A stretch of DNA of 64,000 bases from Plasmodium malariae (lineage: Eukaryota > Apicomplexa > Aconoidasida > Haemosporida > Plasmodiidae), in contig NW_021638294.1 of the NCBI RefSeq assembly GCF_900090045.1, forward strand, positions 1 to 64,000. The letters run 5' to 3'. Every line of letters begins with the position of its first letter. Within the stretch, counting starts at the first letter, position 1. The position numbers and the translations under genes are program-made. The notes below the pieces were generated by a model. It saw nothing but the letters and a program-made list of their open reading frames with translations. It did not search any database and was not told the origin of the DNA. Of the stretch, positions 27,639 through 41,355 are shown one piece after another.

Positions 27639-30600
27639 GTTATAGACCATTAATATTGTGATATGTTCAGATAGAAATAAAATAATATTATTATAATATA
27701 ATTCAAATTAACAAAAATACTACATTTGTTTAAAATATTTATTTTTATTATTGCTTCTTAAACACTTAATATAATGCAAAAAACTAAGTGGAGTTTTACA
27801 TCTACAAAAAAAAATTAAAACTTTATATGTATATTACAATATTTTTAACTTAATATTTTCAAAAAAAAGCAAAGTTTATTTAAAAAAAAATATAATATAT
27901 TCATAAATATTCAAAATATATAATTTTATTGATTAAAGTAATGCATTGATAAAATAATTTTTTTTATTAAACTTTTTCATAATATAAAAATGAAAAAAAA
28001 TGTTTTTTAAATATTTAGAAATATTGAGCTTATATAGAATACATAGAAGGTATATAATATATATATAATACATTTCCCTACATGTTGCAAAAATAATTAC
28101 TAATTTTACGGATTTTACGATATTAATAACCCTAATTTTATTAACATTTTTTTTTAAAAGAAAATTTGATTATTCTTAAAAATATTATTCATATAAATAA
28201 AAAAATTGTTTTAATAATACATAAAAAAAAACATTATATATTACGTCAATTATAACGCATAATTTAGTTTCATCTGAAGCACATATAGTACTTTATACGC
28301 TATAATATAATTAAATAGGTATAATTAATTTTATATTATATAATCCATGAAAAAATGTATAGTTTAGTGGAAAATAAAGACTAATTTTTTATTTTTGCTA
28401 AAAAATTTTTCACAACAACTTTTCTTGATTATTTTTAACTTATATCAATACATTTAAATGAAATGCTTCTAAATTCTTAATTTTTTTTTTTTTGACTAAA
28501 TATATATACTTAAAAGAACTATAATAAAGAAAAAAAAATAATTATTACATAATATACGTTATTATGCACATAATTTAGTTTTAGTAAAGTATTTGCCTAA
28601 TTCTTTCTTTAATATAAATATATATAGCATTCGTTATGAATTTATTTTATGGTATATATTAAATTAATATTTATAAAATTAAATTAAATCAACAACTACG
28701 TAACTGCTCTAATAATATAATAAATATAGGTATCATTTAATTTATTTCTGACATATTTTATTACTCAGAATTAATAACCTTGTACATATATTATTACTAA
28801 AAATTAAAATTATACAAATATATCTTAAAATTTTTTATCAGTATTATGATACACAAAATAAAACCGTCTTTAGAAATATACGTATATAATAAAGAAAAGA
28901 ATATAATTACATGAAGTATTATAACTTTTAATACTAACAAAAAAAAATATATATATATATTAATGTAAAATTATAAAAATAACAATTTTAGCACTTAATG
29001 TAGCATTAAAAAAATACCACTAAAACTTTACTCAAATCGAATAATGTACAATATAACATAATATTATCAAGTAAAAAGATATTTTAATATATAAAATATA
29101 AAATATTAAATAATAATATACAGAAAATTCTTTTATATATAGATACTTTTTATTAGAGTGTTATAGAGTTTAGAATAAATTATTTATAGCTTAATCATAA
29201 GCAAATATATAACTCTTAAAATTATTTGTAAATTATAATACGTCTTAAACTAAAATAGCTGAAATAAAGGTTATGTTTTACTAAATATATCTTCACAACA
29301 AGAAATATGCATATACGAATATTTTTATTCATCACTCTTATTTACCTAAGTAATTGGGAATAATTATAAAAATATTATATATTAAATATATTATTTTAAT
29401 AATATAATAATAAATTAATAATAATTTTCCTAATAAAAATACTCCTATAAAAAATATTTAAAAAAAAAAAAAAAGTTTTAGTTCTATAATATATATATTT
29501 ATTATTTTTCAGCTATTTATATATATTTTTTGTCTTATAATTATAGTAATATAGTTTTATTATACAACTTTGTATTTAAATTAATTTTTTTTATAGTTAT
29601 TCATATTATTCACTTTTTGATTAAATCATTTCTCTTGATATATTTGTCATTTTTTATTACTTATACATTGTTAATATACTAATGCTATTTTATATATTTG
29701 ATATGATCATGTATATTTTAAACTTTAATAATATGGTATTATATTCAAAAATAATAGCACTATTGTTATTTTACGCACTCATATATATAGAAAAATAGTT
29801 TCATTATTCTGTACAAGAGATTCTACTCTATTATGTAAGCTAACATATATTTTATTCTTGAAATTCTTATAATTAGGTTTTTACTATATAAACATTAAAT
29901 TTATAAATACATCCCTTAAATATATAGTATATATATTATTAATGTATATTTATATTTTAATGATACATTATATATTTTTAGTAGAAAATATAAATACATA
30001 TATGTATGATATAAAGGTATATTTACAACACAACATACTTAAACGTTTTGATTTAATGTGAGCTATCTTAATTTTTAACAGATCATCTTTATATTTCATG
30101 TAAACAAAATATTTTGATAAATTTCAGCAAATTATGTGCATTAGTTAATTATGTAACATTATAATAAGAATAAACTTTTTTATCAATAAAAATATTCCAA
30201 TTTTATTCGTCTACGATGACCAATAAAATATTTTTGAGTTCATTGTTTTATTTCTACATAAAAAGTTTTTACAGTATGAAAATATAGAGAATATATTCTA
30301 TATATAAAATTTATTAATAAAAATATACATAATAAAAATTAATATAAATTTAATATTTTTGATATCCAAGCTTTTTTTATGGTCGTTTAGAGCAAATGAA
30401 GCACTTAATTTTTCATATATGTATAAAAGTTTTTTTTATATACTCTAATTTATCTTTATAAAATACTTCTAAAATTAAACTTTATATTTTATATTGTATA
30501 ATTTACAATATATATAATTACTTTTTTGTATAATTTATAATTTACTCTTGGTATATTAGATATTATCTCTTTTATAGTATGGAATATTCTTATGTTATAA

Positions 30601-31083
30601 TAATAATTAACACCTTACTAACCTATTCAATAAATTCGTCATATGATTCATTTTACTGCTTTAAATAAAGACTTTTATAAAACTATTATATATAAGAAAA
30701 TATTTATCTTTAATAATCACATTAACTGAAAATCTTTTATTACTTTCTTAATTGTATAATGGGATATAGGTAAATTAGTAGGCAACAAGCATCAAAATTT
30801 TTAATTTAACGTCCTCCAATTATTTTCCTATTTAAAATTTTATACATATTTCAATTAATCATCTTCTTTATAGAGATAGTTTATCAACCAAGTATATTCT
30901 GCAGTGCATCCAAATAATATAAAGTACTATTTCCATTACTATTTTTAAATATTCTAAATTATGTTTGTTATATATTTTTTTTTGTTTTTTTAATAGAAAT
31001 ATCTACGTAAAAACAATTTTTATAAAATTAATATTCGTAGTAATAACTCATTTAATGTAAATTTTGTCTTTAGTAAATTAATT
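27639..31083. other. Intergenic: 5' flank of fam-m, then 3' flank of PIR
   Basis: No gene is visible. It contains the upstream element at 28011-28090. About 28010-28470 is a copy of about 6120-6560. From 28500 to 31083 there are only AT-rich tracts; a slightly GC-richer patch at about 30770-30960 has no convincing frame on either strand. Confidence 0.45.
28011..28090 (-). promoter_or_regulatory. Shared fam-gene upstream element
   Basis: The + strand reads AATATTGAGCTTATATAGAA, then ACATAGAAGG, and ends in CATTTCCCTACATGTTGCAA, 373-452 bp 5' of the fam-m start. It is nearly collinear with the copy at 6129-6200, including the terminal TTGCAA-like word. Confidence 0.48.
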
Positions 31084-32348
31084 TCAAGCAGGGTGATAGG
31101 CTACATTTACTTCTCTTCTCCTTAAATTTGATAAAACATGTGTAGATATGTATTCTGTTAATTCCTGTTTATAACTATCATCTAGACTACGTTTAATTAA
31201 TTTTTTCCTTATTAATTTTGTATTTATCCAGGATACAATTGGAGTAAACTATTTTAAAAACGATGCGTACAAGAAGTTTATATTATAATTATTAAACAAA
31301 TATTTATTATTTTTTCTTTATTAAAGATAAATATATATTAGTAAATTAGAATACTTATATTTATATTCTTTATTTCTATTTACCTTATATAAAATAAAGC
31401 TAATAAATAAAATTCCTGCAAGAGGAAAAGCAACCAACATTAAAATTTGAGATATACTATAAGTAGATTGACCAGTTGTAGGTGTCGTTCCATTAGGAAA
31501 ATGATCATCTAATTCATTCAAACCAATAGATTCAGAATGATATTCTTTTATTTTATACTTTAAAGTAAGTAGCTTTTTGCTAAAACATTTAGGAACATGT
31601 TTCATAAGTACTTCACAGTATGCCTTAGAACTGGATGAATTACAGGTTTCATACACTTCATTGTATGTATTGATAGCTTGATCAAGGTATTCTTTAGATG
31701 CTCTATCACACATATTACCATTAATCTGAAGAGTTTCCTCAATAGTGTCGTGATATTTACAATATTCATACACAATCTTCATTTTATTAAACTCCTCCTT
31801 ACTAATACTTCCAAAAAAATCACACTTGCACTTATCCCTTCCAGCAATTCTTTTTGAACAAGTATCAAATGTTGTAATAATATCTGAAAATGAACCATCA
31901 TTTGATAATATATTAAATAATTTATTACCTATCCAGTAGTACAAGCTATAACATTGTTCATTACACTTAGGACCATTATTAGAAAAAGATATGAAACATA
32001 AAGCATGTAGAATCTTATCTTCAACACTCTTAATATCATTGTAACTATTTAATTGAGATTTAATTGTTTTAATTTTATCTTCTTCACCGTAACAATGATT
32101 ATCCCCTGATGATTCAAAATCTTCATAATTTTTCGAAGATAATAAATCTAAGTAACTTTTCTTAGCATTAAAATAAAAAAAAAAAATTACAAATAATGGG
32201 AAAATATTATTACTCAGAATAATTTTATTAATATATTTATTTAGAAAAACAAATATTATTCAATGAATATTAAATATAATGTATTATTAAAAAGTATATA
32301 AACCTCTAGCATAGATGTCATTTTTAAAGATGGGTTAATTCCTGGCAT
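31084..32348 (-). CDS. pir: PIR protein, second subtype (three exons, 328 aa)
   Basis: Exons are 32304-32348 (15 codons, MPGINPSLKMTSMLE), 31384-32160 and 31084-31248; the introns are 143 and 135 nt with GT/AG ends, phase 0. Exon 2 has no in-frame ATG in its first 70 codons, so an ATG-based call would miss that part. It begins KSYLDLLSSKNYEDF, a typical vir-like N-terminus. It carries paired Cys (HCYGEED, HALCF, PKCNEQCYSLYYWIG, KCKCDFF, YEYCKYH, TCNSSSSKAYC) and one membrane segment at about 251-272. The tail is FTPIVSWINTKLIRKK ending YHPA. It differs from the other two PIRs in its start, its YYWIGNKL motif and its tail, and it is transcribed in the opposite direction. Probable infected-cell surface or internal antigen. 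Confidence 0.88.
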
Positions 32349-34369
32349 ATTACAAATAAAAGAAAAAACATTTTTTTAAAATAATTTTTTATATATATAT
32401 CATATTAGAAATTAGTATTTTTCTTATGTTATATTAAATATTTAAAAAAGTATATAGTAATTATATTCTTATAATTTTTTTTCAATTTTTTTTTGAGATA
32501 TAAACTACAATAATATAATTATTTTCATGTAAAAGTAACATTTATAAATATGATATAGCATGTATAAGATATATACAACAAACGAATAAATAAGAATAAC
32601 GATATTTTAAGATTTTCTAACTTACTTAAATGTTACACGACTTAATTACATATAGCAAGTAGGATATCGTTTATTTTAATATACATATTCAGAAATTATT
32701 TCATATATACATTTATATAATTTTTTTATAAGAATTTTTGGGTATGTATTAATGACGAAATAATTTTTTTACATATATTATTATAAGAAATTGTTCTCTG
32801 AAAGATGTAATTATATATTTATAATTAATCTGACAAAATACTTTGTCTGTTCAATTACTTATAATTTCGTTGAAAATATTAAAATTAAGAAATTATTAAT
32901 AATGTATAAATTCATGCTATATTTGTCTTTAAATATATTTAATGAAATATTTACATAATATGTAATATTAAATTTTGGAATGATTATGTGTAAAAAAATA
33001 ATTTAAAAATATCTATTTTACATTTAATATATAGAACTATTTCCTTGATATATATATTTATCTTTTATATATCTCTACTTTATACTTATAAATATTATGG
33101 TTTTATAATCTTCAAAGTTCTTAAAATACATTTTATGAAACATTAATTAATAACATTAATATATATAGCAACAACTTATTACTTCCACTGAAAGTAAATT
33201 CTTAATATTTTTATAGAGATAAACTAAATCCTAATAAAAAGAAACCTTAATAATTTTTAATTTAATAAAAATGATATACTCCTAAAATTAATTTATTTAA
33301 ATTATTATTATAATTACATAATTATTGAGAATGTAGTGCTCTATCTTATATAAAATTTTTATAAAATTAAGGATAAAAATATTTAAATAAAATATAATTA
33401 AAATAAATTTTGTATAATTGATATTTTTCAGAAATATACATAAAACTAATAATTTATTTGACTATATTATAATTATAGTGAACATTACTAACTTATTACT
33501 AACTCTTATTATAAGGGGTTTGTCACCACTATTTTACAATATTAATTTTATGGAGTTATTATAATAAATTAACAAATAAAACTCTATCATATATATTAGT
33601 ATAAGAAGAAAGCAAACCACTATTAGCTACAATTATCACATGTATTAAATTAAATATATTATTATTTATTTTTATTAATATATCCTTTTTTATTAATTTT
33701 AGTATTTATAATTCTATTCTGCATGTATATTTTACAGTACGTAAAGAGAATTTTAGTACTTCACATTAATATAATTTGTTATACTTAATGTTAATACTTG
33801 TTAATGTAAAATATGAATTCCATTTTATTTTTATGTAACTAAATGATTTCTCTCTTAATATATGCGATTACATTTTATACATTACTTCTAACAGTATTAA
33901 ATATGTTCTTTCATTACATTTTCCTAATGCAATTTTTTTTAGGTCTTTCATAATTCTTAATCTATAATTATATATAACTGTACACTATGGTTACACATAT
34001 AAATATTCGTAAAAACGATAGCTCGTAAAATTCTTTTTTTCTTTTTAAAAATGAATGATTTTTTCCTAATTAAATTATGGAAATAATTATATGAATAATA
34101 ATAAAAATAACTTAGTAGTTTATATTATACCTGTAAAAAATTTTGTTCACTCAAAATTCATTAAATAGAAGTTTTATTTTGTTAAATGATCCTTTTTATT
34201 TTTTCTATTTTATTTTTATTATTATACTATACTTAAACTCCCATTATTATTTGAGGTTGTGCAATAGTAAATATAAGCTTACCTTTATAAATAAATTTTT
34301 TATTCTTATTTTATTTTTTTCACCATATATTATATAGTTATGTGCATCTTTTGTAATAAGAATGTAAAT
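32349..34369. other. Intergenic between divergent PIR and STP1 remnant
   Basis: No gene is visible. It should hold the promoter of the PIR gene (left part). The frame open at 34143-34337 on the + strand is a Phe/Ile/Leu string with no support. Any upstream sequence of the STP1 remnant is not recognisable here. Confidence 0.4.
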
Positions 34370-36356
34370 TTTTGTGGGCATAATAAGAATCAGGATAAAT
34401 ACCGAATTATATTTATTATCTCTAAAAAAATTACGGTTTCATATATATATAATAAAACGGATAGAAAAAAATTTTCTAACATTTTACGCGGTACTAATAT
34501 TGATCAAGTTGTTAAGTAAGCATCAGAATCTGAACCTCAAGTATTTCCGTCAAAGGAATCTTCAGGTACGCAAAGTAACACTGAAGAAATTCAAAATATT
34601 CTAAATGAATAAAATGTATTTCTAGAAACGCCACTGCAACTTCAATCTAAGGGTACATTTACACCAGATCTTAATGCACCGCAACACCCAGATCTTCAAG
34701 GGTCACTATCATCTCATTCCCCTGAATCTCCTCAGTTGTCTCCTGAAGTATCAGCCTCTGCCTCAGATTTTTCAAATTATAATGAGCCAATTAAAACTAT
34801 ATGTACCATTAATGCTACTTATTCTTCTATTTTTTAAATAACTGCAATATATAACATATACATTTAAAATATAATTACAGATTCAAAAGAGCATACAATT
34901 AATTCATATATTTCTCCTATTCTAATAAGCTTCCTATGTGTTATTGTATTTTCCCTTTTTACTATAGTAAAATAGAACTTAACAATTAGAAATATGGTAA
35001 TGATTTGTTTACTATTATAATTTATTTTATAAATATCTATTTTTTATATCATAGCACGCTTTAATAGGATTGTTCAAACAAAAAAAGAAAATAAAAAGAA
35101 GACAGGTGAAATTTCTGAGATTACTAGTACTTTTATTTTCTAACAATATAAGTAAACGTTTTACAGATAATAATTTAGAAAACTCCATATATGATGATGA
35201 AGAAATCATAAAAAAAATTAAAATAAATGAACTTACAAAAAATGTAAATTCGTCAAAGCGACAAAAAGACAGATCCAATACCATAATAGAAGTACATATG
35301 GAAGTACTTGAAGAATGCAGAAATGAAGACTGGGAAAACAACAAAGAAGCATTCTTAGAAATATGTATAGATGAGTTAGCAAAAGAGAATTATAGAACCA
35401 ATCCTAATTTAACAGATGATGATCTAATAAAAGAAAATATTAAAAGTAGCAATGATATTAAAAAACAAAATATTAAATGGAATAAATGAATAGAAAGATA
35501 TAGAAATCTTTCTGAAAAATTGAAAAAAGAAGAGTGGTATAATAATTAGAAAAATGAATGGAAAAAAGAACTAGCTTATATACAAGAAATTGAAGAACTA
35601 AAAAAGAAATCTTCTTAAGAAAATCGCAAAATTTGATCCTTAGAAATAGAAAAAGATCTATAGAAACAATGGATATTAGAAAACTGTAATATTATAGAAC
35701 AATATTTGGAACAGGAATGGCTTAAGGTATTAATAGAGAAGTTGCAGAGTATATCAGAAGAATGAGTAAGTGAAGAAACCATAAATTATATATCTTTAAT
35801 AAATATAGAAGAATTGCTGCACAAAGAAAATTATAAAGAATTATATAAATATATAAAAAAAAAAGTATTGACAAAGATGTGTATTCTTGCGCTTATGTGG
35901 ATATTGGACAAATGTACAAAACAGGTGAATTTTGATAATACGCAATCATACTTGGATAGTTCAATAAATGAATGGAAGGCAGAAGTATATTCAGGCAACA
36001 AACAAGAAATTACAGTAAATATAATTGAATATAATAACAATGATATAGAAAATAAAAGAAATAGGGAATTCCATGCGCACATAGGGAAAGACAGTTTCAG
36101 AAATGAGATAGAAATTTGGATAGGAGAAGATGACTTATATGCAAGTTCTATAGTTAATGATCGGACAGTAGAAGAATCCACTGATATAGCAGAAAAACAC
36201 ATTTCATAAATTAATACGAATACAACCAAAAATTCTTTAAGATGAAATACTGCTAAAAACAAAGGTTATATGAATTTTGTAATGTCTGTAAGAAATAAAG
36301 AAGAAGAATATAAAGTATCAAGTAATAAAGAAGAAATAAGCAAGCATGAAATATGA
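34370..36356 (+). pseudogene. STP1 (subtelomeric transmembrane protein) pseudogene
   Basis: Three exon pieces remain: about 34370-34802, 34881-34966 and 35055-36356; both introns (78 and 88 nt) keep GT/AG and phase. Piece 1 reads FSNILRGTNIDQVV, then a Ser/Pro-rich stalk (GSLSSHSPESPQLSPEVSAS). Piece 2 is the membrane segment (SPILISFLCVIVFSLFTI). Piece 3 is the Lys- and Trp-rich cytoplasmic domain (GLLFKQKKKIKRR; TIIEVHMEVLEECRNEDWE), recognisable as STP1/SURFIN-like. In-frame stops begin at 34517, 34610, 35487, 35547, 35616, 35634, 35661, 35763, 36207 and 36243, and the frame ends at 36354. I found no frame shift. Some stops sit where the Trp-rich repeats favour Trp (for example after KWNK, and in DL-stop-KQW). 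Much of the N-terminal half is missing or unrecognisable. Confidence 0.85.
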
Positions 36357-39300
36357 TGTTTGAAATTCAGATACTTAAAATATATTACTATTACATGGGC
36401 AATTTTTTATTTCTAATAAAATATCCATTATAACATTATATTAATGCTCTTTTCAATAAAATTAGTAAGATTATATTATATATATTAAAAAAATAATAAA
36501 AATTGATATTAACATTTTCCAAAATATTAAACATAGAAAAAAATAATATTTTGAATAATAAAAAAGAGCAAAATAAATAAATTTTAACACTATTTTGAAT
36601 TAATATAATATTATTACATAAATTTATATAATTATATTTTATTCTATTAAAAATAACTGTACAATATTCTTCACTTTTGAAAAGAAAAATATTCTGTAAC
36701 CTATAAGTATTCGCATTATTTGGAAATCAATGTTTAATTGATATAGTAAATCTTTTCATTAAAGAAAAATGTTGTTAAAATATAGGGAAAATTAATTATA
36801 TGCTACATATATTTTATCTTATAAAAAAGTAAACCATATAATCCATAAAAAAATGTTAATCTCTATGCCCTAATAAATGTTCTCATATTAATAGTTCTCA
36901 TTTATTATAAATTTATAATACTTTAACTGTTATATATTTAATAATTTTTTTCTTGAGTTATTTATATATACGCAAAATGAAAAAATCATATATAAAAATT
37001 CATTCTCTTAATAAAGAATTTAATTTTTTTTCTCAACAATATTGTGACTTTAATAAAAAATGTTCATACATATTTATGTACCTTAATATTATTAAAGTAT
37101 TTATTTTTTTGTTTATATAAGTTTTATTAAAATAAATTTTAAATATCAATTAAATTATTAAAATGACAAAACTGTGATAATAATGAAATTATTCAGGATA
37201 CATAATTTTTTATATTAACCTTATTATTCACTTTTAAAAAAGGATATAAACCAATAATTAAAAACGATTCTTATTGTTTTATTGTTCTTTTTTTTTTACA
37301 CATTATAATTTATAAATATTTTTATAATATCAAAGATATAAAATATAATTATAGAAAAGTATATAATTTAAACAGTACTAAATTGATAAGTTTCAACACT
37401 TTTTTAAAATGAAGTACAAATGAAACAGAATAAAATTATTTCATAGAAAATTCAAAAAATATCATATATTTTTATTTTTTTCCTTTCAATTAAATATCTA
37501 TTTTTATTATATTAATAAAAAAATTTGGACACTACCTTTTTGAGTTTTGAAAAGAATATATAAATTCTAACTTTCAATTTTTTTCTCTTTTGATTTTTGT
37601 AATTATAGAATAATATATTTCTTTTTAATATTTAGTTAATAATATTTTTTCTTCTTATATTTTTTTTTATTATTGTATAAATTATATATATATTTATTTA
37701 TTTATAACAAAAACCAATAGTAGATCTATTTGTTAAAATATTTAATCCATTTTGATACATAATAATTTTTTACTTTTATCATATTCCATAAAAAATAAGT
37801 AAATTATAAATTTTTATTTACTAGTTTGTATTGAGTAAAAGCATAATAACTTCGTTCTGCTTATTTTTTAAACATTATAATAAATGCAGTAATAATATTA
37901 AGAACAACGATAAAAAATAAACTATTCGGAATTAATTATAAGTATTATGATCAAGTCACACAATTCTAATTGGAATATAAATTCTAATTTGTAATATAAT
38001 ATCCTCATATTACATAAAACATATATATTATAGTATGTCAATAATATTTTGTTAAAAAAACATTGTTTTTACTTATTAATAATATTAACGTTTTCCATAT
38101 TTCAAAAAATATTTAATAAATTTAAATGAACTTAAATATTCTTATTTTATATTACAAATAATGAATATATAGTTCTTTTAAAGTATATTATTTTAATATA
38201 TATGTCTCCTTTCAAAAAATACTTTTATGTTTTATAATGTAATATTTATATCACTTATATAATTCATTAATATTGTGTATAAATTACAAAGATATTAATA
38301 CGTATGTTTTCTTATATTTCTTATATTTGATATGTAAACTTAATAAATTATTTAATTTAACTATAATCATATAAACATATTGCAAGTACATTAAAAATAT
38401 ATTAAATATTATAAAAAAATATTAACATACATGGACTTACGAACATAGTTATTATTTAATATAAAAGTCGAATTACAAAACCGTAATGTTTTGAAATATA
38501 TAACGAGCCTTGATAGATATTATACTTCATTAAGTTAAAAGCTGATGTAAATATTAAAAAAACAAATTTTAATATTATAAATAAAAAAATGATATAAGAG
38601 CAAAAGAATATCCACTACAAAATAACGTTAACTAATATTTATTTTAGCAATTATAAAGCTTATTGTACTATTTAAAATTCTACATAGCTTATGAAGAAAA
38701 TGACAAATCATTACATATATGAAATAATAACAAAAACATATTTTTCTTTTATTTCATTTTTTATTTTTTTTTTTAAATATATTTGATTATATGTTAAATA
38801 GATTAATTCAATTAAGATATAACTTATAATTTATATATCATACTAAACGTATATAATCGTTAGATAATTTAGAACAATAAAATATATATAAAAAAAAAAT
38901 AATAATAATTTAATATTATTTTCTAAATACATTGTATTAAATGTTATAATATGTTAGAACTCATATGAAATATAATATCATAAATAAAGTAGAAGTAACA
39001 TATACATAATTGAAAAATATTATGATATTAACCTTCGCAACTCTTTTATTATATATTGAAATATAAACACATACCATAAACAACATTACTAATAAGTTGT
39101 ATGCTCTATAGATTATTATGATAAATAATGATTGACATTTTAATCTATGTTTTTGTTATGCTACATGTACAAACGATTTCAATAATAAATTTTACTAAAG
39201 CAATTAAGATAAATATTATATTATTTTGCTTTTTATTTTTAATACATAATAATAATTATTCTATAGTATAAACATATTTACTTTTTCTGCATACATTTAT

Positions 39301-40171
39301 ATATTGAATATAAATATATATATTAACGCATTATGAAGGTTCTAAATAGAAAGTAAAACTTTAACTTCTGTATATAATACAATGAAGAGAATTAGCAGAT
39401 TATTTTAAAATTATACGATATATTGTATTCGTGGAATATTATATTTATAATTAAAATAAATTTTTTGAGGATGTATATTTTTCATTTAACAAATAAATGC
39501 CTATTTTCATATAATATATTTCTTTTTAGCTAAATGTCTTTTTTTATTTAGTTAAACTTAAATTTTAGTAATAATTGTGATGTTCAGTTTATTGACTAAT
39601 ATATATGTTATTGATACTTATAATAAATATTATATTAAATAATATGAATTGTATTATTTTAATAATGAAAAAATAGTAATAAAATATAAGAGAAAATTAT
39701 ATATCTTATAAATAGTTAATATTTAACTATTTATAATATTTTTAAAGACCCAAAGAGATTCCTAAATATATATTACAGTATAATGAGAAATCCATATGAG
39801 TATGTACTAAAATTAATTTATTTTTTTATATAAAATATCATTAGAATTACATAAGCTTCATATTAATAAAAATATAGAAAAGAATATTTTTCTCTATAAT
39901 AATTTTTTAGTTACAATAAAGTGATCCTGTTTTTCAAATTATTATATTTTCAATTAAAGGATTTAATTTATAGTGTACTAAGCATATTAAGTTATTTTAA
40001 TATTATCAAAATATAAAGAGAAACTTTTACTTATTTATGTTTTAAAATTCTATGTATGAAAAAAAAAAATACGTCACATATAAACATGTTATATATTTAT
40101 ATTTACTTATACCAAAATTAACATGATACCAATTTAATTATTTCCAATTTTGTCACATATACTTATATATA
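36357..40171. other. Intergenic: 5' flank of the third PIR gene, duplicated
   Basis: No gene is visible. From about 37400 rightwards it is a diverged copy of the DNA from about 11400, and 38940-40170 aligns with 12540-13770. The segment 36357-37400 is plain AT-rich sequence directly after the STP1 remnant. Confidence 0.5.
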
Positions 40172-41355
40172 ATGACATCCGGAGTTCCAGGAGAAAATGT
40201 AATAACTATTATTATGTTATAATAATTATATGTATTATTATATTAAAGAATCCTACATTCTAGAAATGATATAGAAATATATTCTATGAAATTATGTTTT
40301 TGCACACTTAAATATTAAAATCGTACTTTTTTTCTTTTCAGGAAACTTCCGTGACATTATTTCTTAAATATAAAAAGGTATTTGAAGATGTTATATCAGA
40401 TATTCTTAACAATAAACGGGGGGGAATTGGTGAAAATCCTGGAAGGAAATGTGCTAAAATGAATAATTATCCTGATTTTACTACACCATGCCAACAGGTT
40501 GGTAGATATTTAATTGAAATAAAGGAAAACTATAAACATGATAGCCTCAAACGTTGTAAATACTTAAATTACCTAATCAATGCAGATAACAGATACAATA
40601 ATTCAAGTTGGTTTCAGGGATATAGAGATTTTTCGTCCCAAACAGAAAATATATGCACAGACGAAATAAAAACTATTCCAAAGGAATCTTTAGATAAACT
40701 TAAAAAACTATATGGCTATTATGATAATTTCAGCATATTTAATGGTAAAGACAATGACTCCGATGGTAATATTTGTAAATGTGTTAAAGAATGTTATAAC
40801 ATTTATAACGATAATTACAAAAAATGTCAAAAAAATAGCAATGACCCTCTTTGTGAGGAGTTAATCAATTTTAAGTATGCATATGATGATAAAATGGATA
40901 AATTATCTCCATGCATTGGTTTACCAAAAACATTACCACAAATAGAACAAACTTCAACAATAATATTACCAACTACAAAAAAAGATGACGTATTTGTTCC
41001 CATTTTAACAACAGCTATCGTATTACTAATGTCTTTCACTATATTTTTTTTATATAAGGTTAATAAGACTTATACTTAAAATTAATAATAATTTATCACA
41101 TATAGAATAATTTATTTTCACAAAAATTTTAAGCATATAGAAATTATATTTTTAAATAAATATACATATATTTTGATGTAGTTTACTCCACTGAAATCTT
41201 GGATATATAAACGTTTACTAAAAAAAAAAATTATTGAACTTAACAAATTTCAAGAAGAATCGAGAGAATCCTTACAAAACCTTCATGAAGTAGTAAATAG
41301 AAATTATGAAGGAAGTTTTCATAATATATCCTATCAACCTCAAGGACACACCTGA
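40172..41355 (+). CDS. pir: PIR protein (three exons, 305 aa)
   Basis: Exons are 40172-40198 (MTSGVPGEN), 40342-41058 and 41182-41355; introns are 143 and 123 nt with GT/AG ends, phase 0. Exon 2 resembles the PIR at 13774-14919 throughout: NPGRKCAKM, TTPCQQVGRYL, KRCKYLNYLIN, SWFQGYRDFSSQ, a CKCVKECYNIY pair of Cys clusters and DPLCEELINF. The membrane segment (about 226-246) is followed by the tail FTPLKSWIYKRLLKKK ending QPQGHT. Exons 1 and 3 have exactly the same length as in that paralogue; exon 2 is 14 codons longer, mostly in the linker before the membrane segment. The family is exported or surface variant antigens. Confidence 0.9.

Larger units (their letters stand above)
20000..28300. 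repeat. fam-l / fam-m cassette, copy 1
   Basis: fam-l 3' flank, fam-l gene, 4.3 kb spacer, fam-m gene and fam-m 5' flank occur in the same order as at 56500-64000. The fam-l stop to fam-m stop distance is 5278 bp here and 5332 bp there. Confidence 0.6.

Noticed and set aside
29440..31000. Search for a third decayed gene in the fam-m 5' flank, as at 8.7 and 50.5 kb
   Set aside because: Only a short Met-led frame with Trp and Cys near 30900 on the minus strand; no order of motifs like relics A or B.
34143..34337. Open frame on the plus strand before the STP1 remnant
   Set aside because: Phe/Ile/Leu string with no STP1-like feature; it is not in a frame that joins the remnant convincingly.
34374..34604. 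Open frame of 76 residues overlapping the STP1 remnant
   Set aside because: The neighbouring frame carries the recognisable STP1 sequence (FSNILRGTNIDQVV and the Ser/Pro stalk); this one is a frame shadow.
35831..36262. Open frame of 143 residues antisense to the STP1 remnant
   Set aside because: Antisense of a purine-rich coding frame; gives a Ser/Leu/Phe-rich shadow with no homology I recognise.
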